Shown: piece by piece, positions 57,048 through 64,000 of the stretch
How the letters are laid out: each line of letters begins with the position of its first letter
Position numbering within the stretch: position 1 is the stretch's first letter
Source: Mycolicibacterium wolinskyi
GTDB lineage: Bacteria; Actinomycetota; Actinomycetes; Mycobacteriales; Mycobacteriaceae
Direction: 5' to 3'
Assembly (NCBI RefSeq): GCF_002101965.1
Contig: NZ_LQQA01000004.1
Coordinates: 186,001 to 250,000 of the forward strand
Length of the DNA: 64,000 nt
Made by a program: the position numbers and the translations under genes
Notes under the pieces: generated by a model
What the model was told of the DNA's origin: nothing
Database searches by the model: none
What the model saw: only the letters and a program-made list of their open reading frames with translations

Positions 57048-57122
57048 TTCCTCGGCGAGCAGACGCGCAGGTACCCGAAATGTGCTGGAAATGGGTACTT
57101 TAGCGTCTGCTCGCGGGAGGAA
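57048..57122. terminator. long hairpin between convergent genes (GCGAGC family)
   Basis: Outer pair TTCCTC (57048-57053)/GAGGAA (57117-57122), main arms GCGAGCAGACGC (57055-57066)/GCGTCTGCTCGC (57103-57114), inner pair GTACCC (57071-57076)/GGGTAC (57093-57098). It fills the gap between the radical SAM gene and the acyl-CoA dehydrogenase gene. Motifs of this GCGAGCAGACGC kind recur between mycobacterial genes. Confidence 0.78.
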
Positions 57123-57124
57123 GC

Positions 57125-58390
57125 TCAGGTCTTGTTGCGCTTGACCTGATTGAACGGCACGCCGCGGTCGGCGGCGAATTCCCGCGGAAAACCGAGAATG
57201 CGTTCCCCGATGACGTTGCGGGCCATCTCGGAGCTGCCGCCGCCCAAAGACCCGGTCTGGCGGGACAGGTAACGCACGCCGATGTCGAGCATGCCGCTGA
57301 GTTCGTCGCCCTCGTCAACGACACCGGCCGTGCCGGCGATGGCAAGTGCGGTGTCGACCTCGAGCTCGGTCGTTTCGGCGTGGAAGAGGCGGATCAGCGT
57401 GCCGGCATTCGGTGGCAGCGAACCGTTTCCGATGGCGCGGCCCACGTGGTCGATGAGTTGCTTCTTCACGATTCGCCGTGCCAGGGCGCGTCCGGCGAGA
57501 TCCTGTACCCGCGCGTCGTCACCCTGCCCGGTGGCCTCGGCCAGCCCGACGTGGTCGGGCGGCATCTCGTTCGCGTTCTCGGCGCCGGTGCCGCTGGCGA
57601 ACTCCGAGCCACCGCCGACGGCCCGGCGTTCGTGGTGGAGCTGGCGCGAGGCGACCGTCCAGCCGTCGTTGACCTCGCCGACGACGGCGTCGGCGGGAAG
57701 CTCGAGCCCGTCGAAGAACTCCTCGCAGAATTCCTCATTACCGTTGACTTCCTTGATGCGCCGCATGGTGATGCCCGGCGCGGCGAGCGGCACCAGGAAC
57801 ATCGTCAACCCCTCGTGTTTGGGGACCGTCCAATCCGTTCGGGCCAACATCAACCCGTAATCACCGGCGAACGCGCTCGTGCTCCACGTCTTGGCGCCGT
57901 TGATCACCCACGTGCCGTCGTCGCGGCGGTCGGCGCGGGTGATGACGCCGGCCAGGTCCGATCCGCCGTTCGGCTCGCTCAGCAGTTGAACCAGGATCTC
58001 GTCGCCACGGATCGCGGCCGAAATGCGTTCGCGCTTCTGCGCTTCGCTGCCCATGTCGAGAATGGTTGCGGCACAGATGGTGAACGACGGCGTGTTGAGG
58101 ATCAGCGGCATCTCGTAACGGATACACTCGTCGTTGAAAGCCTTCTGGTACGCGTAGTCGAGGCCGAGACCGCCGTACTCCCGCGGGAAGCAGATGCCCG
58201 CGAAACCACCTTCGTACAGCCGCTTCTGCAGGTCCTTCGCTCGCTCCCACGACTCGGCTTCCGCGCGCACCGCGAACGGGGGATTGTCCGGATCGATCGG
58301 CGGCATGTTCTCGGCCAGCCACTGCCGCGCACGACGAGCGAACTCCTCGACGGACTCCGTGGTCGCGCTCGTGCTCACGGTCTCGGTCAT
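57125..58390 (-). CDS. acyl-CoA dehydrogenase (subunit A of a pair)
   Basis: 421 residues. FAD-linked fold with FPREYGGLGLDY, the FAD-binding LLSEPNGGSDLAG, WVINGAKTWSTSA, and the C-terminal RQTGSLGGGSSEMARNVIGERILGFPRE. It oxidises an acyl-CoA at the alpha-beta bond. Its ATG overlaps the stop of the next dehydrogenase by 4 nt, the arrangement of mycobacterial FadE pairs that form alpha2beta2 enzymes for bulky acyl groups such as steroid side chains; pairing here is inferred. Between about residues 262 and 280 it has a polar insert (SEFASGTGAENANEMPP). Confidence 0.9.
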   Translation of the reverse strand: MTETVSTSATTESVEEFARRARQWLAENMPPIDPDNPPFAVRAEAESWERAKDLQKRLYEGGFAGICFPREYGGLGLDYAYQKAFNDECIRYEMPLILNTPSFTICAATILDMGSEAQKRERISAAIRGDEILVQLLSEPNGGSDLAGVITRADRRDDGTWVINGAKTWSTSAFAGDYGLMLARTDWTVPKHEGLTMFLVPLAAPGITMRRIKEVNGNEEFCEEFFDGLELPADAVVGEVNDGWTVASRQLHHERRAVGGGSEFASGTGAENANEMPPDHVGLAEATGQGDDARVQDLAGRALARRIVKKQLIDHVGRAIGNGSLPPNAGTLIRLFHAETTELEVDTALAIAGTAGVVDEGDELSGMLDIGVRYLSRQTGSLGGGSSEMARNVIGERILGFPREFAADRGVPFNQVKRNKT

Positions 58391-59544
58391 GCCCCAACCT
58401 CCTCGACTGCGCGGTTCCTGCGGCTCACTGCATACACCGCGTGATGGTGGTCCTCGGGTGACCCGAACATGGCGCGGTAGAGGGCAACTCGGCGAAGGTA
58501 GAGGTGCAGGTCGTGCTCCCAGGTGACCCCGATGCCACCGTGCAACTGGACGCAGTCCTGCAACATCACCGGAGCTCGTTCGGCCACATAGGCTTTCGCG
58601 ACGCTGACCAGCAGCTCGGCGTCAGGTGAGCGGCCGCCGACCGCGGCGACTGCTCCGGCGGTGGTGGCCCGGCAGGCCTCGAACCACATCTTCATGTCGG
58701 CCGCACGATGCTTGAGCGCCTGATAGGACGCCAAGGGCCGCCCGAAGCTGTGCCGATCGAACAACCACTGGTTGGTCATGGTCAGGACGGCGTCGAGGAT
58801 CCCGACGATCTCGGCGCACTGCAGCACGAGTGCGATCTGGCGCTGCCGCTCGACGATCGCCTGCGTCGCATCGGCACTACCCACCACCGCGGCTTCGCCG
58901 ACCTCGACCCCGTCGAACTCCACGCGCGCGTACTGCTTGACCATGTCGACCGACGCCTGCGGGGTCACCGTCACGCCCGGGGAATCGGTGGGCACCACGA
59001 ACTGTCTCAGTCGACCGTCACACATGGCAGGCACGAGCAGCACGCCGCTCTGCTCGCCGGCCTCGACCCGGTCCTTGGTGCCGTCGATGCGGAAGCCTGA
59101 GGCGGTGCGGGTCGCGGTGGTCTGAACCGAATCTCCGCGCAATACCGAGAAGGGTTGGCGCGGTTCGTATGCGGCCCATGACGCCACGAGCTCGCCGGAA
59201 ACCAGCGCCTCGATCGTCTCGTCGTGACCGTCGGGTGCCTCGACCAGCGCGGCCAGCACAACGCTGACGGGGTGTAGGGGACCTGGCGCGACACTACGGC
59301 CGGCCTGCTCGGCGAGCAGCGCGAGATCGGCGACGCCGTCACCCGAGACGCTGCCTCCGCCGAGTTCTTCGGGAACCAGCAGACTGGCCCAGCCGAGTTC
59401 GGCGGCCCGCTGCCACCATTCGGCATCGAACGCGATGCCGTCGGCGTGCAGTTGACGCACCCGGCCCAGTGGGACTTCCTTTTCCAGGAACGCCTGCGCA
59501 GTCGAGGTGAACAGCATCTGTTCCGGGTTTGCCACGTCGGTCAT
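58387..59544 (-). CDS. acyl-CoA dehydrogenase (subunit B of a pair)
   Basis: 385 residues. LLVPEELGGGSVS, the middle beta domain, and the C-terminal VQLHGGIGVTWEHDLHLYLRR are present. The region that carries SxxNGGSD-type FAD contacts in the partner is replaced here by SWAAYEPRQPFS, a degeneration expected for the non-catalytic or specialised half of a heteromeric FadE. It starts at ATG 59544, 34 nt after the metal-dependent hydrolase gene. All three genes are read leftward as one unit. Confidence 0.87.
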   Translation of the reverse strand: MTDVANPEQMLFTSTAQAFLEKEVPLGRVRQLHADGIAFDAEWWQRAAELGWASLLVPEELGGGSVSGDGVADLALLAEQAGRSVAPGPLHPVSVVLAALVEAPDGHDETIEALVSGELVASWAAYEPRQPFSVLRGDSVQTTATRTASGFRIDGTKDRVEAGEQSGVLLVPAMCDGRLRQFVVPTDSPGVTVTPQASVDMVKQYARVEFDGVEVGEAAVVGSADATQAIVERQRQIALVLQCAEIVGILDAVLTMTNQWLFDRHSFGRPLASYQALKHRAADMKMWFEACRATTAGAVAAVGGRSPDAELLVSVAKAYVAERAPVMLQDCVQLHGGIGVTWEHDLHLYLRRVALYRAMFGSPEDHHHAVYAVSRRNRAVEEVGA

Positions 59545-59578
59545 GAATTCGGCTCAGCCTCTTTGTGGATGGATGTGA

Positions 59579-60808
59579 TCAGGCGATGACGAGGGCCGGG
59601 ACATCGGGTTTGTAAACCTTCTTGCTCGGTACCTTGAACAGGTCGACCAGGTTGCCGCCCATGACCTTTCGGATGCCCGCATCATCGAGGCCCTGTGCTT
59701 CCAGATCGCCGACCAGATTGATCGGGTCCGCCAAGCCCTCGGGGTGCGGCCAGTCGGAGCCGAAGATGATGCGGTCGATCCCGCACAACTCGGCCATCTT
59801 CTTGAAGTCGTCTTCCCAGAACGGCGCCACGTAGACACCGCGCTTGAACGCCTGGATCGGATCCTCCGGGAACTCCTGCGGCATCTTCGAATACACGTCT
59901 TTGAACTGGTAGAACAGGTACGGCACCCACGATGCGCCGTTCTCGATGGACAGTATCCGCAGATCCGGATTGCGGGTCAGTGCGCCGTGGCAGACCAACG
60001 CGGCCATGGTGTCCTCGATGGGGCGCTTGCCCATCGCGACCATCCGGAACGCGGTCGGGCGGAAGGGCAGGAACTCGTCGGCCGGTTCCCAGTCGTTGAG
60101 ATATTGCGCGTAGCCGCTGTCCGAGGCGTGCATGCACACCGGGATGCCGGCCTTGACGCAGGCGTCCCAGAACGGATCGAACTCCGGGAGACCGAGCGAG
60201 CGGGTTCCGCGATAGCCGGGCACCGGCGCGGGGCGGACCAGTACCGTTTTGGCCCCGCGCTCCAGGCACCACTCGAGCTCGGCGAGTGCGCGGTCGACGA
60301 CGCCCAAATTGATTACGGGAGTTGAGAAGATACGGTTCTCATAGTTGAACTGCCATGTCTCGTACATCCATTGGTTGAGTGCGTGGATGATGTCGAGAAT
60401 CAGGTCGGGATCGTCCTTTAACCGTTCCTCGACCAGACTGGCCAGCGTCGGGAACATGATCGTGTAGTCGAGGCCCAGCCCGTCGAGGACCTCGAGGCGC
60501 GCCTGCGGATTGCGGAAGGCGGGGATGGCCTTCATCGGCTTGCCCATCACCTCGCGGAAGCTCTTTCCGCCGCTGCCGTGGCGGAAGTACTCCTCCTGTG
60601 CGCCGGGGCGTGCGACGACCTCGAAGGTCGGGTTCGGGATGTAGTCGCTGATGTGGTTGCGGACGACGATTTTGGTGCGGCCCCTGACATCGATGTAGTC
60701 GATGACGCCTTTGCGGTTGTCCGGGAGGAACTGCGTGAGCGCTTCCTTGGGTTCGTAGAAGTGGTTGTCGGCGTCGAACACCGGATAGTCGAGGATGCGT
60801 GATGGCAC
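59579..60808 (-). CDS. amidohydrolase-2 family metal-dependent hydrolase
   Basis: 409 residues. The N-terminal DYPVFDADNHFYEP holds the first metal motif (D-x-N-H type). IPVCMHASDSGYAQYL, LSIENGASWVPYLFY and the final IIFGSDWPHPEGLADP aspartate complete the pattern of ACMSD/TIM-barrel hydrolases common in mycobacterial cholesterol- and aromatic-degradation clusters. GTG 60808 has AGGAGG five bases upstream and is preferred; the open frame extends 17 codons further without an RBS. Its promoter region contains a palindrome shared with the TetR gene. Confidence 0.85.
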   Translation of the reverse strand: MPSRILDYPVFDADNHFYEPKEALTQFLPDNRKGVIDYIDVRGRTKIVVRNHISDYIPNPTFEVVARPGAQEEYFRHGSGGKSFREVMGKPMKAIPAFRNPQARLEVLDGLGLDYTIMFPTLASLVEERLKDDPDLILDIIHALNQWMYETWQFNYENRIFSTPVINLGVVDRALAELEWCLERGAKTVLVRPAPVPGYRGTRSLGLPEFDPFWDACVKAGIPVCMHASDSGYAQYLNDWEPADEFLPFRPTAFRMVAMGKRPIEDTMAALVCHGALTRNPDLRILSIENGASWVPYLFYQFKDVYSKMPQEFPEDPIQAFKRGVYVAPFWEDDFKKMAELCGIDRIIFGSDWPHPEGLADPINLVGDLEAQGLDDAGIRKVMGGNLVDLFKVPSKKVYKPDVPALVIA

Positions 60809-60842
60809 GTTCGCCTCCTGAGAGAGGGCTGTTATCGAATCT

Positions 60843-60857
60843 GGTAATGACGTTACC
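60843..60857. promoter_or_regulatory. palindrome upstream of the hydrolase-acyl-CoA dehydrogenase operon
   Basis: GGTAA-TGACG-TTACC. The 11 bases ATGACGTTACC recur at 61591-61601 ahead of the TetR gene. It lies 35 nt before the GTG at 60808, a fitting place for a TetR-family repressor. Confidence 0.65.
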
Positions 60858-60919
60858 ACGGTGTGACCAGCGCAGACGAGACCCGGCGAGGATTCGTTGA
60901 GGAAAGGGAAAAGTACTGG

Positions 60920-61555
60920 TCAGCGCGGTGAAGCGGGGTTCGACAAACCCGTCACGCAGAATTCGTAAATGTGGTGGCCCTCGATCGGCACGCCGTTGAG
61001 TGCCACGCCGAGTGACCGTAACCGCATGGCACCCAGAACCGACTGCATGATCAGCGCCGCCGTGGCCTCGACCACAAGGTCCGGGCGGAACGCGCCGGAT
61101 TCGATGCCGCGTCGCAAAATGTCCTGGAAGAGGTCGTGGAGCGGCGTGAGCACGCGCGCGTATTCGCGCGGCAACGACTCCGCCAGATGGTCGTTGTAGA
61201 ACGTCAGGCCCCGGTTGATGCTGTCCTGGGTGCTCGAAGCCGCCGGGGCCGTGATGCGCTCGATGAGCGCTCGGAGCGCCTCGGGGCCCGGAAGGTCTGC
61301 GGTGTCGGAGCGCCACCGCCGGGTCGACTCGGCCATGATCTTGTCGATCAGCGCGAGAAGCAGCTCGTCCTTGGTCGAAAAGTGCTGGTAAAACGACCGA
61401 AGTGAGGTTTTCGAGCGCTCGACGACCTCCAGCACCGTGAAGTCTGTGCGCCCGGTTTCGCCCAGTATGGCCAGCGCCGACCTCATGAATCGGCCGGCCC
61501 GTTCCTCGTTGTCGGCGCGCGCGCTGCCCGATGGTCGTCCGGCCGGCCTAGCCAT
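60920..61555 (-). CDS. TetR family transcriptional regulator
   Basis: 211 residues. The N-terminal helix-turn-helix domain ALAILGETGRTDFTVLEVVERSKTSLRSFYQHFSTKDELLLAL covers about residues 27-70; the C-terminal ligand domain is helical. ATG 61555 has GGAGGTGG about eight bases upstream; an upstream open frame extension is not supported. It stands between the operon it probably controls (60808 leftward) and the divergent luciferase-like gene, with shared ATGACGTTACC words at both promoters. Confidence 0.9.
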   Translation of the reverse strand: MARPAGRPSGSARADNEERAGRFMRSALAILGETGRTDFTVLEVVERSKTSLRSFYQHFSTKDELLLALIDKIMAESTRRWRSDTADLPGPEALRALIERITAPAASSTQDSINRGLTFYNDHLAESLPREYARVLTPLHDLFQDILRRGIESGAFRPDLVVEATAALIMQSVLGAMRLRSLGVALNGVPIEGHHIYEFCVTGLSNPASPR

Positions 61556-61590
61556 TGCGGCACCACCTCCGTCATGCTGCACTGTGGAGA

Positions 61591-61610
61591 ATGACGTTAC
61601 CGTTTCGGTA
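61591..61610. promoter_or_regulatory. operator region between TetR gene and divergent oxidoreductase
   Basis: ATGACGTTACC (61591-61601) matches the palindrome at 60847-60857. It overlaps a second inverted repeat TACCG-TTT-CGGTA (61598-61610). It is placed to control both the TetR gene and the gene at 61666. Confidence 0.65.
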
Positions 61611-61665
61611 GAAGCTATAGGCGGCTTGTGATCACTGTGTTCCGACAACCGATCGGGTCGGCCCG

Positions 61666-62511
61666 ATGACCGAGTGGTTTCTGTTCCTGCCACAAGTGCG
61701 GATGGGGATCGGCGACATCGTCGAGCGTGCGCGGGCCGCCGAGGCAGGCGGGTTCGACGGCATCGCGTTCATCGACCACCTTGAGCCGCCCGGTGCGACG
61801 AGCCAGGGCATCTGGGAGGCAATGACGGTCGCGACGTGGGTCGCCGCGCACACCGAGCGGTTGCGCATCGGTCATCTGGTGTTGTGCGACGCGTTCCGGC
61901 ATCCGGCAGTGCTGGCCAAGCAAGCTGTCACGCTGTCGGCAGCCTGCGACGGCCGCTTCGAACTCGGGTTGGGGTCGGGTTCCTGGCCGCAGGAATTCGA
62001 GAAGTTCGGCATCGCCGATGGCGACGACGCATCGGCGCGGGTGCGCAGGCTCGGCGAAGATCTCGCGCTGCTGCGCCGGTACTGGGCCGGCGACGACGCC
62101 GGTGGTGCCGTCCAGCTGCCCCGGCCGCCCCACCGAATTCCGTTGGTGCTCGGTGGAACCGGTAAACGAACGATGGAACTCGTGCGGACGTACGCCGACT
62201 GGTGGAACATTCCCTCGCACCAACTCGACCGTCTACCGCGACTGCTGCCGACGGTCGGCTCGGCGCGCGTATCCCTGCAGCAGATGGTCGGATTCGTCGG
62301 CCGTGGCGCCGATCGCGCAGCGGTCACCGACCGCAGCACGCGGCTGTTCGGGCATCTCGGCGACGGGTTGATCTGTGGGGACGCCGCCGAGATCGCCGAG
62401 CATTTCGCCGGGCTGACGGCGCAGGGCGTCGAACGCTTCTACGTGTGGTTCGCCGATTTCGCGGCGCCACAGACCATTTCCGAATTCGCCGACACCGTGA
62501 TCAAAGCCTGA
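61666..62511 (+). CDS. luciferase-like (LLM class) oxidoreductase, probably F420-dependent
   Basis: 281-residue TIM-barrel flavin/F420 enzyme. VERARAAEAGGFDGIAFIDHL, LRIGHLVLCDAFRHPAVLAKQAVTLSAACDGRFELGLGSGSW and the phosphate-binding IPLVLGGTGKRTMELV are typical. The substrate is unknown; in mycobacteria such enzymes hydroxylate or reduce polyketide, steroid or aromatic substrates. ATG 61666 lacks a clear RBS. A thioesterase gene follows after 16 nt. Confidence 0.88.
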   Translation: MTEWFLFLPQVRMGIGDIVERARAAEAGGFDGIAFIDHLEPPGATSQGIWEAMTVATWVAAHTERLRIGHLVLCDAFRHPAVLAKQAVTLSAACDGRFELGLGSGSWPQEFEKFGIADGDDASARVRRLGEDLALLRRYWAGDDAGGAVQLPRPPHRIPLVLGGTGKRTMELVRTYADWWNIPSHQLDRLPRLLPTVGSARVSLQQMVGFVGRGADRAAVTDRSTRLFGHLGDGLICGDAAEIAEHFAGLTAQGVERFYVWFADFAAPQTISEFADTVIKA

Positions 62512-62527
62512 CAGAAAGGACACATCG

Positions 62528-63424
62528 ATGACCACCGAATCCGCCGAGGCGCCAGTGGAGTCCACGCCATGGACGCTGCAGATGCTGCTGGACCTGTTCG
62601 ATGCCGAGTCGGCAGGGGATGACCGTTTCATCGCGCAGACCGGCATCGCTGGCGCCGACGAGCGGCAGGTGGTCGAGGGCACCCAGATCCTGGCCGCCGC
62701 GATCGTGGCTGTCGCGAAACGGTTTCCGGAGAAGTCGGTGCGCACCGCACACGCCGTGTTCGCCCGTGCCGTCTTGGTCGGGCCGCCGGTGGAACTCGAC
62801 ATCGACGTGATCAGCGAAGGCCGGTCCACCGCCACCGCAGTGGTCGCCGCATCGCAGAACGGCAAGCGGTGCATCACCATCACCGTGTTCACCGACGTCC
62901 CGTCGGGTGACGTGATCCGCCACCACCTCCCGCGTCCGGACGTGGCCGCTCCTGCAGACGCCAACGTGTCGCCGATGCCGATGACGGGGCGGCAGCTGAG
63001 GCTCGTCGACGTCGTCGATGTCAACAGTCCCGACGAGGTCGGACCGCCAGAGCTCTACGCGTGGCTGCACTACGACCCCATCCCGACTCGTGACGACCTC
63101 GCCAAGGCGCTCATCGCGTATTTCACCGGCCATCTGGGTATTTCGACGACCATGCGTGCGCACGAAGGCATCGGCACCGCGCAAGCACACCTGACCGTGT
63201 CGACCGCGCCCATGACCGTCACCGTCAGCTTCCACGAACCCGTTCGCTGGGACGGCTGGATTCTCTACAGCCACGAGAGCACCCAGGTCGGCTCCGGCAT
63301 GTCGTACGTGCGCGGCGCGGTGCACACCGAAGAGGGTGAGCTCATCGCGTCGTTCAGCCAGGACGCCTTGATCCGCCCGTTGCGCACAACCGACACGAAC
63401 ATCTCGGCGCATTCGCGGTTGTGA
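62528..63424 (+). CDS. acyl-CoA thioesterase-like (TesB family) protein
   Basis: 298 residues of double-hotdog fold. The first hotdog contains SVRTAHAVFARAVLVGPPVELDIDV; the second ends WILYSHESTQVGSGMSYVRGAVHTEEGELIASFSQDALIRP, the usual TesB C-terminus. The DH(A/G)-type active-site region around ISTTMRAHEGIGTAQAHL is divergent, so it could bind rather than cleave acyl-CoA. It starts at ATG 62528 with AGAAAGGA upstream and is co-transcribed with the luciferase-like gene, opposite the acyl-CoA dehydrogenase operon. Confidence 0.82.
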   Translation: MTTESAEAPVESTPWTLQMLLDLFDAESAGDDRFIAQTGIAGADERQVVEGTQILAAAIVAVAKRFPEKSVRTAHAVFARAVLVGPPVELDIDVISEGRSTATAVVAASQNGKRCITITVFTDVPSGDVIRHHLPRPDVAAPADANVSPMPMTGRQLRLVDVVDVNSPDEVGPPELYAWLHYDPIPTRDDLAKALIAYFTGHLGISTTMRAHEGIGTAQAHLTVSTAPMTVTVSFHEPVRWDGWILYSHESTQVGSGMSYVRGAVHTEEGELIASFSQDALIRPLRTTDTNISAHSRL

Positions 63425-63448
63425 GTACGGCGGGCATTCAAGCGCCTT

Positions 63449-63709
63449 CTAGCACGGGTCTCCCGGCGGGGTGAAGTAAGGCACGCCTTCGACTGTGTAG
63501 CAGGGGATTTCACCCGGGACGTAGGGGACGTGGGACGCGGCGATGGCTGCGCCTGAGGCGATATCACCGGCGACGTTGGTGCAGCCGCCCGCCGCGAAGT
63601 GGCGGCCGCCGGCGCCGGCGCAGATCTCGGCATTCGCGGTCGGTGCCATGGCCAGTGGTGCGAGCGCCATTGCGGTGGCGGTCATCAGTGTCGCGGTGCG
63701 GATTCTCAT
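63449..63709 (-). CDS. small secreted cysteine-containing protein
   Basis: 86 residues. Sec signal peptide (MRIRTATLMTATAMALAPLAMAPTANA), then a mature part of about 60 residues with four cysteines (EICAGAGGRHFAAGGCTN ... IPCYTVEG ... GDPC). It resembles short exported mycobacterial proteins of unknown role. ATG 63709 has AGGAG six bases upstream; an upstream open frame is not supported. It ends 25 nt from the convergent thioesterase-like gene. Confidence 0.72.
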   Translation of the reverse strand: MRIRTATLMTATAMALAPLAMAPTANAEICAGAGGRHFAAGGCTNVAGDIASGAAIAASHVPYVPGEIPCYTVEGVPYFTPPGDPC

Positions 63710-63786
63710 CGGTTTCTCCTGTCGTGTCTTGAGGTTATTAGCACAGGCTGAGCGGTCGCCAGGACGAGGTGTGTCACGCGAGTGTG

Positions 63787-64000
63787 TCACGCGACTTCGG
63801 TGACAGCCGGCGGTTTCCAGGTGCCGTCGATGATCGACGGCGGGGCCTGCGTGGGCCAGTACAGGCGCATCATGAGGTTGAACTTTCCGGCCGGTGCCGG
63901 AAGCCAGTTGGCCTCGCGCCCCGGACCCGGATTGTCATGCTGCAGATACAGATCGACTGAGCCGTCGGGATTTGTCATGAAGCTGTCCCGCTGGCTGAGC
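63787..64000 (-). CDS. DUF1254/DUF1214-type protein, C-terminal end (gene runs out of window)
   Basis: Only the last 70 or so residues are present; the frame is open to base 64000. The end, DGSVDLYLQHDNPGPGREANWLPAPAGKFNLMMRLYWP, is the characteristic C-terminus of DUF1254/DUF1214 proteins, which are usually exported and of unknown function. An internal ATG at 63978 is not taken as a start because coding continues upstream. Confidence 0.82.
   Translation of the reverse strand, partial: LSQRDSFMTNPDGSVDLYLQHDNPGPGREANWLPAPAGKFNLMMRLYWPTQAPPSIIDGTWKPPAVTEVA

Noticed and set aside
1..64000. Search by eye for tRNA/rRNA genes, insertion sequences, prophage genes and CRISPR repeats
   Set aside because: None was seen; no transposase, integrase or Cas-like protein and no regularly spaced repeats.

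Overview
High-GC actinobacterial chromosome, best explained as a rapidly growing Mycolicibacterium close to, but not identical with, M. smegmatis. The evidence is the core gene order thrS, HIT, pgsA, patA, pimA, nudix, pdxS-tesB-pdxT, yebC, ruvCAB, carboxylic acid reductase, gabT, yajC-secD-secF, lipoprotein, apt, relA, ppiB, glyoxalase II-like, hisS and a radical SAM gene. This is the order I know from the M. tuberculosis Rv2614c-Rv2578c region, with accessory blocks inserted. Frequent GTG/TTG starts, 1-4 nt start/stop overlaps and LexA boxes of the TCGAAC-N4-GTTCGA type also fit. No rRNA, tRNA, IS element, phage or CRISPR array was recognised, and no gap between genes exceeds about 260 nt.

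Layout: 1-5791, 3' end of thrS and the phosphatidylinositol/PIM operon. 5857-8201, vitamin B6 synthase genes with an acyl-CoA thioesterase between them. 8234-13382, YebC, a divergent pair of small genes, SOS-controlled ruvCAB and a DUF1304 membrane protein. 13497-20697, two tandem full-length carboxylic acid reductases with duplicated promoter/operator sequences. 20890-23563, a mycothiol-dependent-enzyme-like gene, a membrane protein and gabT. 23823-32001, YajC/SecD/SecF, a peptide-binding lipoprotein, apt and the (p)ppGpp enzyme. 32017-38138 (minus strand), an ectoine-type ABC importer, a channel-less SecD paralogue and two membrane-anchored cyclophilins. 38276-40254, a metallo-hydrolase and hisS.

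40379-54791 is largely accessory: an amidohydrolase, a Tat-type metallo-beta-lactamase-fold lipoprotein, a five-gene urea importer (urtABCDE), a secreted protein, a candidate SOS-induced 34-codon gene with its own promoter and terminator, and a tight operon of nitrilase-type hydrolase, unrecognised permease, amidase, class I fumarase and alpha/beta hydrolase. A divergent LacI regulator with tandem palindromic operators faces that operon. 56029-57045 is an SOS-controlled radical SAM gene. 57125-63424 is a TetR-regulated acyl-CoA catabolic cluster (two acyl-CoA dehydrogenases, metal-dependent hydrolase, luciferase-like oxidoreductase, thioesterase). The window ends in a small secreted protein and a truncated DUF1214-type gene.

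Most notable: (i) the candidate SOS small gene at 48711-48907, whose promoter copies that of the radical SAM gene exactly (TTGACW, 17 bp, TTCGAT inside a perfect LexA box, start codon at or next to the expected +1); (ii) duplicated CAR genes with a conserved operator and a near-identical patch suggesting gene conversion; (iii) a SecD paralogue lacking the channel half, beside anchored cyclophilins; (iv) the nitrilase-permease-amidase-fumarase operon as an undescribed catabolic system.
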